64,000 nucleotides of DNA from assembly GCA_024401355.1 (NCBI GenBank), contig JAKSLF010000008.1, positions 1 to 64,000 on the forward strand, given 5' to 3'. The position numbers and the translations under genes were made by a program. Below the pieces are notes generated by a model, which saw only the letters and a list, made by a program, of their open reading frames with translations, was not told the origin of the DNA and ran no database searches. Positions within the stretch are counted from its first letter, which is position 1, and each line of letters opens with the position of its first letter. This document shows positions 37,311-46,587 of this stretch, piece after piece. This stretch comes from Bacteroidales bacterium. GTDB lineage: Bacteria > Bacteroidota > Bacteroidia > Bacteroidales > Marinilabiliaceae.

Positions 37311-38038
37311 AAAAGCTAGAATCAACATTGCCAAACATGCTGGCAGTCCTAACATGCATCTGCATCATAGCAGCAGCACTCCTCGGCATGATGAACGAGG
37401 TCACTAAAGACCCTATCGCCCAGATAGAGCAGAAGAACCTCGAAGAAGGCATCAAGAAAGTGATATTGGGAGCCAATGCGAGTGGCGACCTCACGGTGAG
37501 CAAGATAGACACCATCGTCGAAGACAAGCAGGTATATATAGTATATACTGCAGAGCAGAACGGCAAGGAACTTGGCAAGGCAGTAAAAACTGCAGTACAG
37601 GGATTCTCGCCAGACTTGACAGTGCTTACAGGCTTTGATGCCGAAGGCAACGTGATGGGCTATGAGATATTGAAGCATGGTGAAACTCCAGGACTTGGTG
37701 CACAGGCTCCAGAGTGGTTCAAGGACAAGGAGAACAATCCGAAGAGCTACATCATCGGAATGAATCCTGGCAAGAACAAGATGACAGTGAGCAAAGACGG
37801 CGGTGAGATAGACGCCATCACAGCATCAACAATCACCAGCCGTGCATTCTTGAAAGCTATCAACATGGAATATAACACCCTCTTCAAGGGCAACGCCGAG
37901 ACAGGTGCGACAAAAAAAGCCGAGCCAGCATCATGCGACTCGACAGCAGTTGCGACAAACGACTCGACAGCCGTAGCAGAAAAAGAAGCTCAGCAAGGCG
38001 GTGCATTAACTATCAAGGTAGTTGAAGTAGAAGAATAA
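37307..38038 (+). CDS. rnfG: Rnf complex subunit G, covalent-flavin subunit
   Basis: 243 residues. One N-terminal membrane helix (about 8-30) and an FMN-binding domain outside the membrane. The flavinylation motif reads DAITASTITSRAF (about 169-181), a slight variant of the usual D-x-(S/T)-G-A-T; the acceptor Thr is kept and the Gly is replaced by Ala. GYEILKHGETPGLGAQ (about 116-131) is conserved. A low-complexity Asp-Ser-Thr-Ala tail (about 205-243) extends the protein beyond the usual end. The ATG overlaps the rnfD stop by four bases. Confidence 0.95.
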   Translation: MKKLESTLPNMLAVLTCICIIAAALLGMMNEVTKDPIAQIEQKNLEEGIKKVILGANASGDLTVSKIDTIVEDKQVYIVYTAEQNGKELGKAVKTAVQGFSPDLTVLTGFDAEGNVMGYEILKHGETPGLGAQAPEWFKDKENNPKSYIIGMNPGKNKMTVSKDGGEIDAITASTITSRAFLKAINMEYNTLFKGNAETGATKKAEPASCDSTAVATNDSTAVAEKEAQQGGALTIKVVEVEE

Positions 38039-38070
38039 AAGGGTTACTCAACCAAAAAAAGAACTAGAAA

Positions 38071-38652
38071 ATGAATAAGTTTAAGATAATACTCAACGGA
38101 CTTGTCAAGGAGAACCCTACATTTGTACTTCTCCTCGGTATGTGTCCGACACTTGGTACGACAACGTCGGCCATCAATGGTATGGGTATGGGACTTGCGA
38201 CGACATTCGTACTCATCTGTTCGAACGTCGTATTGTCATCAATAAAGAAGATAGTGCCAGACATGGTGCGCATACCATCGTTCATCGTGGTTATCGCAAC
38301 ATTCGTGACAGTGCTCCAGATGCTGATGCAGGCATATATGCCATCGCTTTATGCATCGCTCGGTCTCTTCATTCCACTGATTGTTGTGAACTGTATCGTG
38401 CTTGGCCGTGCAGAGGCATTCGCAGTAAAGAACACACCATTCGACTCTATGCTTGACGGCATTGGCATGGGTTTGGGCTTCACCATAGCGCTCACATTGC
38501 TTGGTGCCTGCCGTGAGTTGCTCGGTTCGGGCAACATCTTTGGTATCGACCTGTGGAGCAAGGAGTATGGAGCACTGGCATTCGTGCTTGCACCAGGAGC
38601 CTTCATAGTATTGGGCTACCTCATCGCCATCGTCAACAAACTCCGTAATTAA
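38071..38652 (+). CDS. rnfE: Rnf complex subunit E, membrane subunit
   Basis: 193 residues, about six membrane helices, homologous to RnfA. Signature GLVKENPTFVLLLGMCPTLG (about 10-29), with the membrane Cys that helps bind the intramembrane Fe-S centre, and NCIVLGRAEAFA (about 108-119). Part of the ion-translocating core. Confidence 0.96.
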   Translation: MNKFKIILNGLVKENPTFVLLLGMCPTLGTTTSAINGMGMGLATTFVLICSNVVLSSIKKIVPDMVRIPSFIVVIATFVTVLQMLMQAYMPSLYASLGLFIPLIVVNCIVLGRAEAFAVKNTPFDSMLDGIGMGLGFTIALTLLGACRELLGSGNIFGIDLWSKEYGALAFVLAPGAFIVLGYLIAIVNKLRN

Positions 38653-38674
38653 TTAAACTCAAAAGAAAAGAATT

Positions 38675-39268
38675 ATGGAATATATACTTATAGTCATATC
38701 GGCAATCTTCGTCAACAACGTTGTATTGTCGCAGTTCCTCGGCATTTGCCCTTTCCTTGGAGTTTCAAAGAAGGTGAGCACAGCCGCAGGCATGGGTGCA
38801 GCAGTAACATTCGTGCTGACACTTGCCACAATCGTGACATACCTAGTACAGAAGTGCATACTTGAACCATTCGACCTCAAGTATCTGCAGACAATAGCAT
38901 TCATCCTCATCATCGCAGCCCTTGTGCAGATGGTAGAGATCATACTCAAGAAAGTGTCGCCATCGCTCTATCAGGCACTTGGTGTATTCTTGCCACTTAT
39001 CACAACAAACTGCTGTATCCTTGGTGTAGCAATAATGGTAGGTGACGGAACATACAACGCGATGGGTCTTGAGCCAACATTGTTGAGTGGTGTAGTTTAT
39101 GCAATAGCAACAGCCATAGGCTTTGCACTTGCCCTCATCCTCTTCGCAGGTGTACGCGAGCATCTCGAACTCATGGATATTCCAGAGGGAATGAAAGGCA
39201 TGCCAATAGCACTCATCGTGGCAGGCATCATGGCCTTGGCATTCATCGGATTCTCGGGTCTGGTATAA
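38675..39268 (+). CDS. rnfA: Rnf complex subunit A, membrane subunit
   Basis: 197 residues, about six membrane helices. NNVVLSQFLGICPFLGVSKK (about 14-33) and TNCCILGVAIM (about 110-120) contain the cysteines that bind the shared intramembrane [2Fe-2S] centre with RnfE. Last gene of the operon; a terminator follows at 39291-39324. Confidence 0.96.
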   Translation: MEYILIVISAIFVNNVVLSQFLGICPFLGVSKKVSTAAGMGAAVTFVLTLATIVTYLVQKCILEPFDLKYLQTIAFILIIAALVQMVEIILKKVSPSLYQALGVFLPLITTNCCILGVAIMVGDGTYNAMGLEPTLLSGVVYAIATAIGFALALILFAGVREHLELMDIPEGMKGMPIALIVAGIMALAFIGFSGLV

Positions 39269-39290
39269 AACGACAAAAGAATAAGAAGAA

Positions 39291-39324
39291 AAAAGAGGCG
39301 TTGCGATGTGACGTCTCTTTTTTT
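39291..39324 (+). terminator. Terminator of the Rnf operon
   Basis: AGAGGCGT (39294-39301) pairs with ACGTCTCT (39311-39318, one G-U) followed by seven T. The next promoter element begins four bases further. Confidence 0.75.
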
Positions 39325-39327
39325 GTA

Positions 39328-39335
39328 TATATTTG
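39328..39335 (+). promoter_or_regulatory. -7 element of the DUF6057 cassette promoter
   Basis: TATATTTG directly after the Rnf terminator; start near 39342, leader about 27 nt. The only upstream TTG is 24 bp away (39301-39303). It overlaps a possible start at 39333, so Met at 39369 is used. Confidence 0.55.
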
Positions 39336-39368
39336 CGCTACGGAATCTTACCTCTGAATATAAAACTG

Positions 39369-41183
39369 ATGAATAACCTTTTTCACAAAATCACAACAGC
39401 CATATTTGCAATCATTGTATTCGCATTCTGGCTGGTTGGTCACCCTGAGGCATTGTCATTTCAAGAGCAATACCAGATGTTTCTGCTCACGAAAGGATAT
39501 TTCGCTGAAAGGATGGCTGTAGCCGGCGGACTAGCAGACTACGTGGCCGAATTCCTGACCCAGATGTACTACTTTCCTGCATTGGGTGCGGGCATACTGG
39601 CAATTGTTATCACACTGATACAAATAAGCACATGGACATTAGCCAAGAGAACTGGTGGTAAGGGAATGCCTGACACGCACTATGCGTTGAGCTTCATCCC
39701 GGCAATAATGACATTGTGCCTGATGGGTGACGAAAACATGATGCTGGAATTTGCGGTAGCAACACTGATGGTCTTAGGTGCGACGATAGGTTATACATAC
39801 GTCAGGGAATATCAATGGGCAGTACATCTAGCAGCAATACCACTACTCTACTGGCTTGCCGGACCTATAGTAATTATATATATTATAGCGACAGCCATTT
39901 ATGACATTAGGATGCGTGGGACAGGCAAAGCCGTTGTTGGAGGGATAGCATTGGGCATTGTCATTTGGATAGCAACAATGACAATAGCAGCCATGACATG
40001 GCTCGTGCAGTACACACCGACCGACATAGCCTTTGGAATAAACTACAACCGTCTGAGACAAGTGGTTCCACCAATGATGATAGCAACTGAAGCTGCGACA
40101 GCACTTATACCACTTGTGATAGCACTGATGCCACAGATGAAGTCGACGGTGGTACTAACAGTAGAATGGGTAATAATAGCCATAGCAGGAATAGCCGGAG
40201 TGGAAGCAAGCTATGACAAAGCAAAATATAGCACCATAGAATACGATTACCTCGTAAGAAGCGAGAGGTGGGATGCGATAATAGAGAAAGCCAAGAAAGA
40301 CAGACCACAAAACGACATGGATCGCGTCTGCATAAACCTTGCGCTTGAGATGAGAGGAGAATTGCTGGAGAGAATGTTTGAATTCAACCAGAATGGAGCG
40401 AAAGGATTGCTTGCGCCAGCAAAACGAGACCAGTTGACATGCCTTTCGACAGCTGAAGTATTCTACAGACTTGGCATGGTCAACGAAGCACAGAAATATT
40501 TCTTTGACATACAGGAATCGATAATAAATTGCCGCAAAAGCAGCCGATGCACAAAGAGGATCATAGAGACAATGATCGTGAACGGTCGCTACGAAGTGGC
40601 AAGGAAATACATCGACAGATTGAAGAACACCATGTTCTATGCAGGATGGGCAAAGAATGCGGAGAAATATCTATACAACGAAGAGGCAGTCAACACACAT
40701 CCGATATGGGGACGCATGAGGCAGCTGAGATACAAAAACGACTTCTTGGGGAACTACTACGAAATGGACAAGATGCTGGGAATGCTATACCTAACCAACA
40801 CAACTAACAGGATGGCCTTTGAATATTTCGTTGCACAAAACCTACTGCTGAGAAACATGAAAGGCGTATACAGCGCCATACCATGGTTCATAGAACAAAA
40901 ATACGCGCAGACGCCACGTCACATAGAAGAAGCCATAAGCATGATATGGTCGCAAGGTCACTCAAGTTTTGACGGAATGCCTATAGAGGTGAGCCAACAG
41001 ACAAAGAACGACCTGATGAGATTTGCCAAGATATACTCGACAAATCCGAAGGACAGACAACTGGAACAGGATAATTGGAAGAAGACATATTGGCACTACT
41101 GCCTAATTGAAAAGCCACGTGAGAATGTGGACGGCAAGAGTGGTGCAACAAGCCTAAACAGCGACGAAGAACAAAAAAGGTAA
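39369..41183 (+). CDS. DUF6057-type polytopic membrane protein, first copy
   Basis: 604 residues from the promoter-supported start. The first 300 contain about nine membrane helices and the conserved marks ALSFQEQYQMFL (about 33-44), VAEFLTQMYY (about 59-68), LSFIPAIMTLCLMGDENMML (about 115-134). Residues about 300-590 are soluble and helical, TPR-like (RWDAIIEKAKKDRPQND, FYRLGMVNEAQKYFFDI). DUF6057 is a Bacteroidetes family of unknown function. A second copy, also exactly 604 residues, lies at 43261-45075 with the same marks, so the pair arose by duplication. Each copy is followed directly by a CxxCH beta-propeller gene; a membrane partner for those lipoproteins is the likely role (inference). 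Confidence 0.82.
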   Translation: MNNLFHKITTAIFAIIVFAFWLVGHPEALSFQEQYQMFLLTKGYFAERMAVAGGLADYVAEFLTQMYYFPALGAGILAIVITLIQISTWTLAKRTGGKGMPDTHYALSFIPAIMTLCLMGDENMMLEFAVATLMVLGATIGYTYVREYQWAVHLAAIPLLYWLAGPIVIIYIIATAIYDIRMRGTGKAVVGGIALGIVIWIATMTIAAMTWLVQYTPTDIAFGINYNRLRQVVPPMMIATEAATALIPLVIALMPQMKSTVVLTVEWVIIAIAGIAGVEASYDKAKYSTIEYDYLVRSERWDAIIEKAKKDRPQNDMDRVCINLALEMRGELLERMFEFNQNGAKGLLAPAKRDQLTCLSTAEVFYRLGMVNEAQKYFFDIQESIINCRKSSRCTKRIIETMIVNGRYEVARKYIDRLKNTMFYAGWAKNAEKYLYNEEAVNTHPIWGRMRQLRYKNDFLGNYYEMDKMLGMLYLTNTTNRMAFEYFVAQNLLLRNMKGVYSAIPWFIEQKYAQTPRHIEEAISMIWSQGHSSFDGMPIEVSQQTKNDLMRFAKIYSTNPKDRQLEQDNWKKTYWHYCLIEKPRENVDGKSGATSLNSDEEQKR

Positions 41184-41198
41184 CAGGAGGAGAGAAAG

Positions 41199-42656
41199 AT
41201 GAATTACATAAAATATATAGCCATAATGGCAATAGCTACTGCCTGTACCGAACATCCGGAAAATGCAATGAAGCTGACAAGTGAGCCACCAATATATCCA
41301 GACTATAAAGGCGTAACAATACCAGCAGGCATAGCACCAATGAACTTCAACATAGACGGAGCGGAAATAGTTGACGTCAGTGTAAAGGGGAGCATAGTCG
41401 GAGAGATGCATGCGAATGGCGAATGGGCCGACTTTGACATAGAAGAATGGCATAATATAACGGAACAGAACAAAGGTGGTGACCTAGTATTCAGAGTATC
41501 GGCCAAGAATGACGGGAAGTGGGTTGAATATGCAGACTTCAAGATGCACGTAAGCAACGACCCACTTGACGACTACGGACTGACATACAGGAAACTGGCT
41601 CCAGGATATGAAGTATTCAGCGACATAGGCAACTACCAGCGTGACATACACACATTTGACGAAGAAGCCATACTGGCAAGCACAGCAGTGCCAGGACAAT
41701 GCATGTCGTGTCATACTGCGAATCGGACAAATCCTCGCCAACTGACAGTACACCTGAGAGGCAAACATGCAGCCACACTGGTTCAGATAGACGGGAAACG
41801 CACATGGCTGACGACCAAGACGGACTCGACAATATGCAACTGCATGTATCCGTATTGGCATCCATCGGGCAACTATTGCGCCTACTCGCTCAACAAAGTG
41901 CACCAGAGCTTCTATGTCGGGAACAAACGTTTTATAGAAGTATTTGACGATGCCTCAGACGCGACAATACTCGACGTCAGGACCAACGAACTTATACTCT
42001 CGCCACTGCTGCAGACCAAAGACTGCGAAACATATCCGACATTCTCGGCAGACGGCAAGACAATATACTACTGCACATCCAAGGCACACAGAGTGCCAGC
42101 CGAATGTGAAAAGATGCGCTACGACCTATGCACTATAGACTTCGATGCAGAAAGCGGACGCGTAGGCAACACAGTGGATACGATACTAAAAGTGTCGGAT
42201 AAAGGGCACAGCATAACCTTTCCTCGTCCGTCATACGATGGCAAATACTTGATGTACTGCTTATCAGACTTCGGCTATTTTCCGATAGACCATAAGGAGA
42301 GTGACCTATGGCTGATGGACCTTAGAAGTGGCGAGACAAGAGCTATAGATGAAGTGAACAGTGAAGACACCGAGAGCTTCCACAATTGGAGTTCGAACTC
42401 TCACTGGTTTGTCTTCAGTAGCCGACGCGAAGACGGACAATATAGTCTGCTCTACATCGCCAACATCGACAGCGAAGGTAACATAGGCAAGCCATTTGTC
42501 ATGCCACAGCGTAACCCAAGAGAATATTACCGAGCATCACTCCACTCATATAACGTACCTGACTTCACGCTGACAAAAGTTGAACTCGACGCAAGAGCGG
42601 CATACGAGGAAGTGTTCTCGGATGAAAGAATACAAGTAGGAATAAAGAAACAATAA
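41199..42656 (+). CDS. PD40/TolB-like propeller lipoprotein with one CxxCH haem motif, first copy
   Basis: 485 residues. Lipoprotein signal ending AIATAC (Cys16). An Ig-like beta domain (about 30-120) is followed by a linker with a single c-type haem motif CMSCH (168-172). Then WD40/PD40-like beta-propeller repeats follow: YPYWHPSGNYCAYSLN (about 213-228), YPTFSADGKTIYYC (about 280-293), FPRPSYDGKYLMYCLSDF (about 344-361), and HNWSSNSHWFVFSSRREDG (about 397-415). Covalent haem on the envelope side is inferred; it would need a cytochrome maturation system not present in this window. The paralogue at 45072 keeps the motif. Begins 15 bp after the DUF6057 gene. Confidence 0.82.
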   Translation: MNYIKYIAIMAIATACTEHPENAMKLTSEPPIYPDYKGVTIPAGIAPMNFNIDGAEIVDVSVKGSIVGEMHANGEWADFDIEEWHNITEQNKGGDLVFRVSAKNDGKWVEYADFKMHVSNDPLDDYGLTYRKLAPGYEVFSDIGNYQRDIHTFDEEAILASTAVPGQCMSCHTANRTNPRQLTVHLRGKHAATLVQIDGKRTWLTTKTDSTICNCMYPYWHPSGNYCAYSLNKVHQSFYVGNKRFIEVFDDASDATILDVRTNELILSPLLQTKDCETYPTFSADGKTIYYCTSKAHRVPAECEKMRYDLCTIDFDAESGRVGNTVDTILKVSDKGHSITFPRPSYDGKYLMYCLSDFGYFPIDHKESDLWLMDLRSGETRAIDEVNSEDTESFHNWSSNSHWFVFSSRREDGQYSLLYIANIDSEGNIGKPFVMPQRNPREYYRASLHSYNVPDFTLTKVELDARAAYEEVFSDERIQVGIKKQ

Positions 42657-42669
42657 GAAAACAGACAAC

Positions 42670-43251
42670 ATGAACATCATAAGCAAAACATTAGCAGCCA
42701 TAGCATGCATCGCGGCTCTCACAGCATGCACCAAGAACCAAGAATGCAGAATACACGGCACAGTGCCGTCAGACCAATATGATGACAAATACATATTTCT
42801 GGTCCCTATCTATAAACCAGATAGTGTTGGCGTTGATTCGGTCAAAATAAAAGGCAGAACATTCGAATTTGTAACCGAGAAGAACATCGTGGCAGACATA
42901 CGCCTTGGGTACAGATACAGATTTGGCACACAGAATCTGCTGATTGTAACCGAACCAGGCGACGTATATGCCGAAATAGATTCAATAAGCAAAGGATGGG
43001 GCACGCCACAGAACGACTATCTACAGGAGTGGAAAGAGAACACCGAATCAAAGACAAAAGCAATCAGAGCCTTGACAAAAGCAATCAACGCAGCCAAGGC
43101 CGCTGATGACAACCAGTCGGTTGACGAATTGAGGCACCAGGTACAGGAGATACAGGGCAGTTACATGGAAAAAACAATGAAACTGAAAGAGACACTCAAA
43201 GAGGGACCACTATTCGATTTTCTCGACAAGATATATCCATCAAAGCAATAG
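42670..43251 (+). CDS. DUF4369-like lipoprotein in the middle of the duplicated cassette
   Basis: 193 residues. Lipoprotein signal with Cys20 (AALTAC). The beta domain RIHGTVPSDQYDDKYIFLVP (about 27-46) and SVKIKGRTFEF (about 57-67) fits the DUF4369 domain that Bacteroidetes often place before thioredoxin domains. Here the thioredoxin part is absent, and the C-terminal half is a charged, probably coiled-coil helix (about 120-180). It separates the two membrane/CxxCH gene pairs and has no duplicate. Function unknown; a thioredoxin-less envelope partner of the haem lipoproteins is a guess. Confidence 0.72.
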   Translation: MNIISKTLAAIACIAALTACTKNQECRIHGTVPSDQYDDKYIFLVPIYKPDSVGVDSVKIKGRTFEFVTEKNIVADIRLGYRYRFGTQNLLIVTEPGDVYAEIDSISKGWGTPQNDYLQEWKENTESKTKAIRALTKAINAAKAADDNQSVDELRHQVQEIQGSYMEKTMKLKETLKEGPLFDFLDKIYPSKQ

Positions 43252-43260
43252 GACAAAGCA

Positions 43261-45075
43261 ATGAAAAACATTGTAGGCAAATATTGGCAAAGTCTGTTGA
43301 CACTGACATTTGGAATAGGAGTATTCATATTCTGGTATATCCTTTATCCGTATGCTCTCTCATTCCAGGAGGAACTGCAGTTGTTCATCTATGACAGCCA
43401 GTATCTGATAGAAAGACTGGGCTATTCGGGAGGCGTATCGGTATACATAGCCGAGTTCCTAACCCAGTTCTACACATCACTTACGGCAGGCGCCATAATA
43501 CTGGCAGTCATATTTGTCATACTGCAACAACTGACATGGAAAGTTGCGAAAAATGAGGGGGCAGACGACAGGCACTACCCTCTCTCGTTTGTGCCTGCAG
43601 TATTCTTGCTATACAGCATGGGTGACGAGAATATACTGCTGGGGTTGGTTGTTGCTACAATAATTGCATTGTCAGTCAACCTGCTATACACAAAGATAGA
43701 AACAAATAGATGGAAGATTGCGGCTATTGCCATTGGTCTGCCTATTCTTTTTTGGATAGCAAGTTCGGCCGCATACATAACAGTTGGATATATAATAATT
43801 AGGGAGATAAGAAAGAATGGAATCAACAAGGAGAGCATATTACTCAGCATAGGCTTGATAATCTACATGATAGCGATTATCATTGTGTGCTATAGAATGT
43901 CTCCATACCAGTTCTACAGAGTGGCGTCCGGCATCAACTTCTACAGATACAGACATATCGTAAGCAAAGCAGAGATTGCCATACTGCTAATATTTACAAT
44001 TACTCCAGCAATAGCAGGCTTCATTACAAAATGGCAAAATGAGAAGTGCGTCTCTGCAAGCAAGAACAATAGCAAGACGAAAGGGAACAATTGGATAACT
44101 CGCACAGAAACATTGGAAGCCATAGCCATAGCGCTATGCTGCATATTCGTCGTCAGAACTGGATATGACGAGAGGAAGTATGACATCATGGAATACGACA
44201 TGCTGCTGCGAAGACATTCATGGGATAAAATAATAGAGAAAGCAGAAAAGAAGCAGGCTACATCTCCAACAGAAGTAAGCACAATAAATTTTGCACTGGC
44301 CATGGAAGGCCGCCTGACAGACAGGATGTTTGAATTCTACCAGAAGAACTCTGAAGGTCTCATGCCGCTATACAAGCGAGAACTGACATCGACACTAATG
44401 GCCAACGAGATATACTTCCGCATAGGAATGATAAATACGGCACAACGATTTGCATTTGAGTCACTAGAGTCAATCCCCAACCACCAGAAAAGCGGAAGAA
44501 TCATGAGGCGACTTGTAGAAACCAACATGATCAATGGTCAGTATGAGGTGGCAGAAAAATACATCAAAATATTGAAAAAAACATTTGCATATCGCAGATG
44601 GGCTAACGAGATGGAAGGATATCTCTATAACGACGAAAAAATAGACAAGCATCCGTTCTATGGCGAAATGAGACGATTCAGAGTGACAGAGGACTTCCTC
44701 TATAGCGACAACGAAATGGACCAAATGCTGGGACTGCTATTTATGCATAACAACGACAACAGAATGGCTCTTGAATATCTGCTGGCATGTGAACTTCTAA
44801 CAAAAGATATTGGTCACTTCATGGAGTACTACCCTCTCACCAGCAATCTGAAAGGATATCCTACTGTTCCTCCTAGGTCATTCCAGGAAGCCATGATATA
44901 TGCATGGATTAACCAAGGAAAGAAAATACAGGATTGTCCGTGGCCTGTCAGTGACTTTGTCAAACAGAACATGGCTAAGTTTGGCCAGATATACATGGCT
45001 GACAAAAACAGCCAACAGTTACAGGAAGGATATTTTGCAACCTCATACTGGAACTACCTATTTTTTGAAAGATGA
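43261..45075 (+). CDS. DUF6057-type polytopic membrane protein, second copy
   Basis: 604 residues, the same length as the first copy. Shared marks in the same order: ALSFQEELQLFI (about 34-45), IAEFLTQFY (about 61-69), LSFVPAVFLLYSMGDENILL (about 105-124, following DDRHYP), the soluble helical half beginning near DMLLRRHSWDKIIEKAEKKQ (about 316-335), and LLFMHNNDNRMALEYLL (about 495-511). Overall identity to copy one is clearly partial, so the duplication is old. It starts 9 bp after the DUF4369 gene, and its TGA overlaps the ATG of the next gene by four bases (45072-45075), indicating tight coupling with the CxxCH partner. Confidence 0.82.
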   Translation: MKNIVGKYWQSLLTLTFGIGVFIFWYILYPYALSFQEELQLFIYDSQYLIERLGYSGGVSVYIAEFLTQFYTSLTAGAIILAVIFVILQQLTWKVAKNEGADDRHYPLSFVPAVFLLYSMGDENILLGLVVATIIALSVNLLYTKIETNRWKIAAIAIGLPILFWIASSAAYITVGYIIIREIRKNGINKESILLSIGLIIYMIAIIIVCYRMSPYQFYRVASGINFYRYRHIVSKAEIAILLIFTITPAIAGFITKWQNEKCVSASKNNSKTKGNNWITRTETLEAIAIALCCIFVVRTGYDERKYDIMEYDMLLRRHSWDKIIEKAEKKQATSPTEVSTINFALAMEGRLTDRMFEFYQKNSEGLMPLYKRELTSTLMANEIYFRIGMINTAQRFAFESLESIPNHQKSGRIMRRLVETNMINGQYEVAEKYIKILKKTFAYRRWANEMEGYLYNDEKIDKHPFYGEMRRFRVTEDFLYSDNEMDQMLGLLFMHNNDNRMALEYLLACELLTKDIGHFMEYYPLTSNLKGYPTVPPRSFQEAMIYAWINQGKKIQDCPWPVSDFVKQNMAKFGQIYMADKNSQQLQEGYFATSYWNYLFFER

Positions 45076-46571
45076 TGACAAGAAAACATAGCAATATAGG
45101 CATCGCAATGTGCGCAGCCGCACTGATGATGACAATGACAATGTGTAGCGAGACTCCACAGAACATAAAGGACGTCAATGCCGAGGCAAAGATATATCCC
45201 GACTACGCAGGAGTCACAATACCATCCAACATAGCACCACTGAACTTCTGTATCGACAACGATAGTGTGACATGCCTAGACGTCACAATAAAAGGCTCAA
45301 AAGGTGGGGAAATCGAGTCGAACGGCCAGTATACAGACTTTGACGTTGATGAATGGCACAAGCTATGCGAGGCCAACAAAGGAGACAGTCTGACTGTCAG
45401 CGTAATAGCCAAGAAGAATGACATCTGGACAAAGTACAAGGATTTCAGCATATACATAAGCGATGACACGATGGAAGCTTATGGACTAACATACCGACGT
45501 ATAGCTCCAGGCTATGAAGTATACGGTCACATGGGAATATACCAGCGTAACTTGTCCAACTTTGAAGAAGAGTCAATAATGGACAATAACGAAGTGTATG
45601 GAGCATGCTTCAACTGCCATACAGGCAACAAGACTAGCAACCAAGACTATCTGTTCCATGTCCGTGGCGACAACGCAGCTACTATAGTGAACCACAATGG
45701 GAAGACCGACATACTGAATACAAAGACCGACAAGACTATCGGTTCACTTGTCTACCCGTACTGGCATCCTGATGGACGTTATGTTGCATTCTCATCAAAC
45801 ACAACAAGACAGTCATTTCACATGACGAGAGACACTAGAATCGAAGTGTTTGACAACGAGTCTGACATCATGGTATATGACACAGAAAAACAAGAAATAC
45901 TCTTCACTCCACTGACTAACAATACCGATTCGACTCTAGAGACCTTTCCTGCCTTTTCGGCCGACGGCAAAGATATATTCTTCTGCGCAGCATCGAGCAA
46001 TTACAACCCGGCTTCGATGAAGGATCTGTGGTACGACTTGTGCAAGATTAGCTTCGATGCGGAAAAGAGAAGTTTCGGAAGCAAAGTAGATACCGTGATA
46101 AAAATGTCTACACATGGGAAGAGCATATCTCACCCACGTCCATCGTATGACGGACGCTACCTAATGTTCACAGTAAGCGATTTCGGAACATTCCCTATAT
46201 GGCATAAAGAGGCCGACTTATGGATGCTAGACCTTCAGACTGGCAAATACTGGCCAATGGACAATGCGAACAGCGACAATACTGACAGTTACCACAACTG
46301 GAGCATCGATTCGCACTGGTTTGTCTTCACAAGCCGCAGAGACGATGGATTATACACACGCCTATACATAGCGCATGTTGACAAAAATGGCAAATCTAGC
46401 AAGCCATTCCTGCTGCCACAAAGAAATCCGAAAAGATATTATGACGCACTGCTAGACTCATATAATACTCCGGACTTCCTCATCGCAAAGATAAGCCAGA
46501 ATCAGAAAGCCTTGGCTAGCAAACTGCTGTCACCGGAAAGGACGAACATTGAGGCTGTCAATGTAGAGTAG
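45072..46571 (+). CDS. PD40/TolB-like propeller lipoprotein with one CxxCH haem motif, second copy
   Basis: 499 residues. Signal sequence ending TMTMC (Cys25), a weaker lipobox than in copy one. Ig-like domain, then the haem motif CFNCH (179-183), then propeller repeats parallel to copy one: YPYWHPDGRYVAFSSN (about 226-241), FPAFSADGKDIFFC, HPRPSYDGRYLMFTVSDF and HNWSIDSHWFVFTSRRDDG (about 411-429). The conservation of exactly one CxxCH in both paralogues, in the same place between the Ig and propeller domains, argues that the motif is used. Last gene of the cassette; the gene at 46588 is convergent. Confidence 0.82.
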   Translation: MMTRKHSNIGIAMCAAALMMTMTMCSETPQNIKDVNAEAKIYPDYAGVTIPSNIAPLNFCIDNDSVTCLDVTIKGSKGGEIESNGQYTDFDVDEWHKLCEANKGDSLTVSVIAKKNDIWTKYKDFSIYISDDTMEAYGLTYRRIAPGYEVYGHMGIYQRNLSNFEEESIMDNNEVYGACFNCHTGNKTSNQDYLFHVRGDNAATIVNHNGKTDILNTKTDKTIGSLVYPYWHPDGRYVAFSSNTTRQSFHMTRDTRIEVFDNESDIMVYDTEKQEILFTPLTNNTDSTLETFPAFSADGKDIFFCAASSNYNPASMKDLWYDLCKISFDAEKRSFGSKVDTVIKMSTHGKSISHPRPSYDGRYLMFTVSDFGTFPIWHKEADLWMLDLQTGKYWPMDNANSDNTDSYHNWSIDSHWFVFTSRRDDGLYTRLYIAHVDKNGKSSKPFLLPQRNPKRYYDALLDSYNTPDFLIAKISQNQKALASKLLSPERTNIEAVNVE

Positions 46572-46587
46572 GCAAATCTTGCCTATG

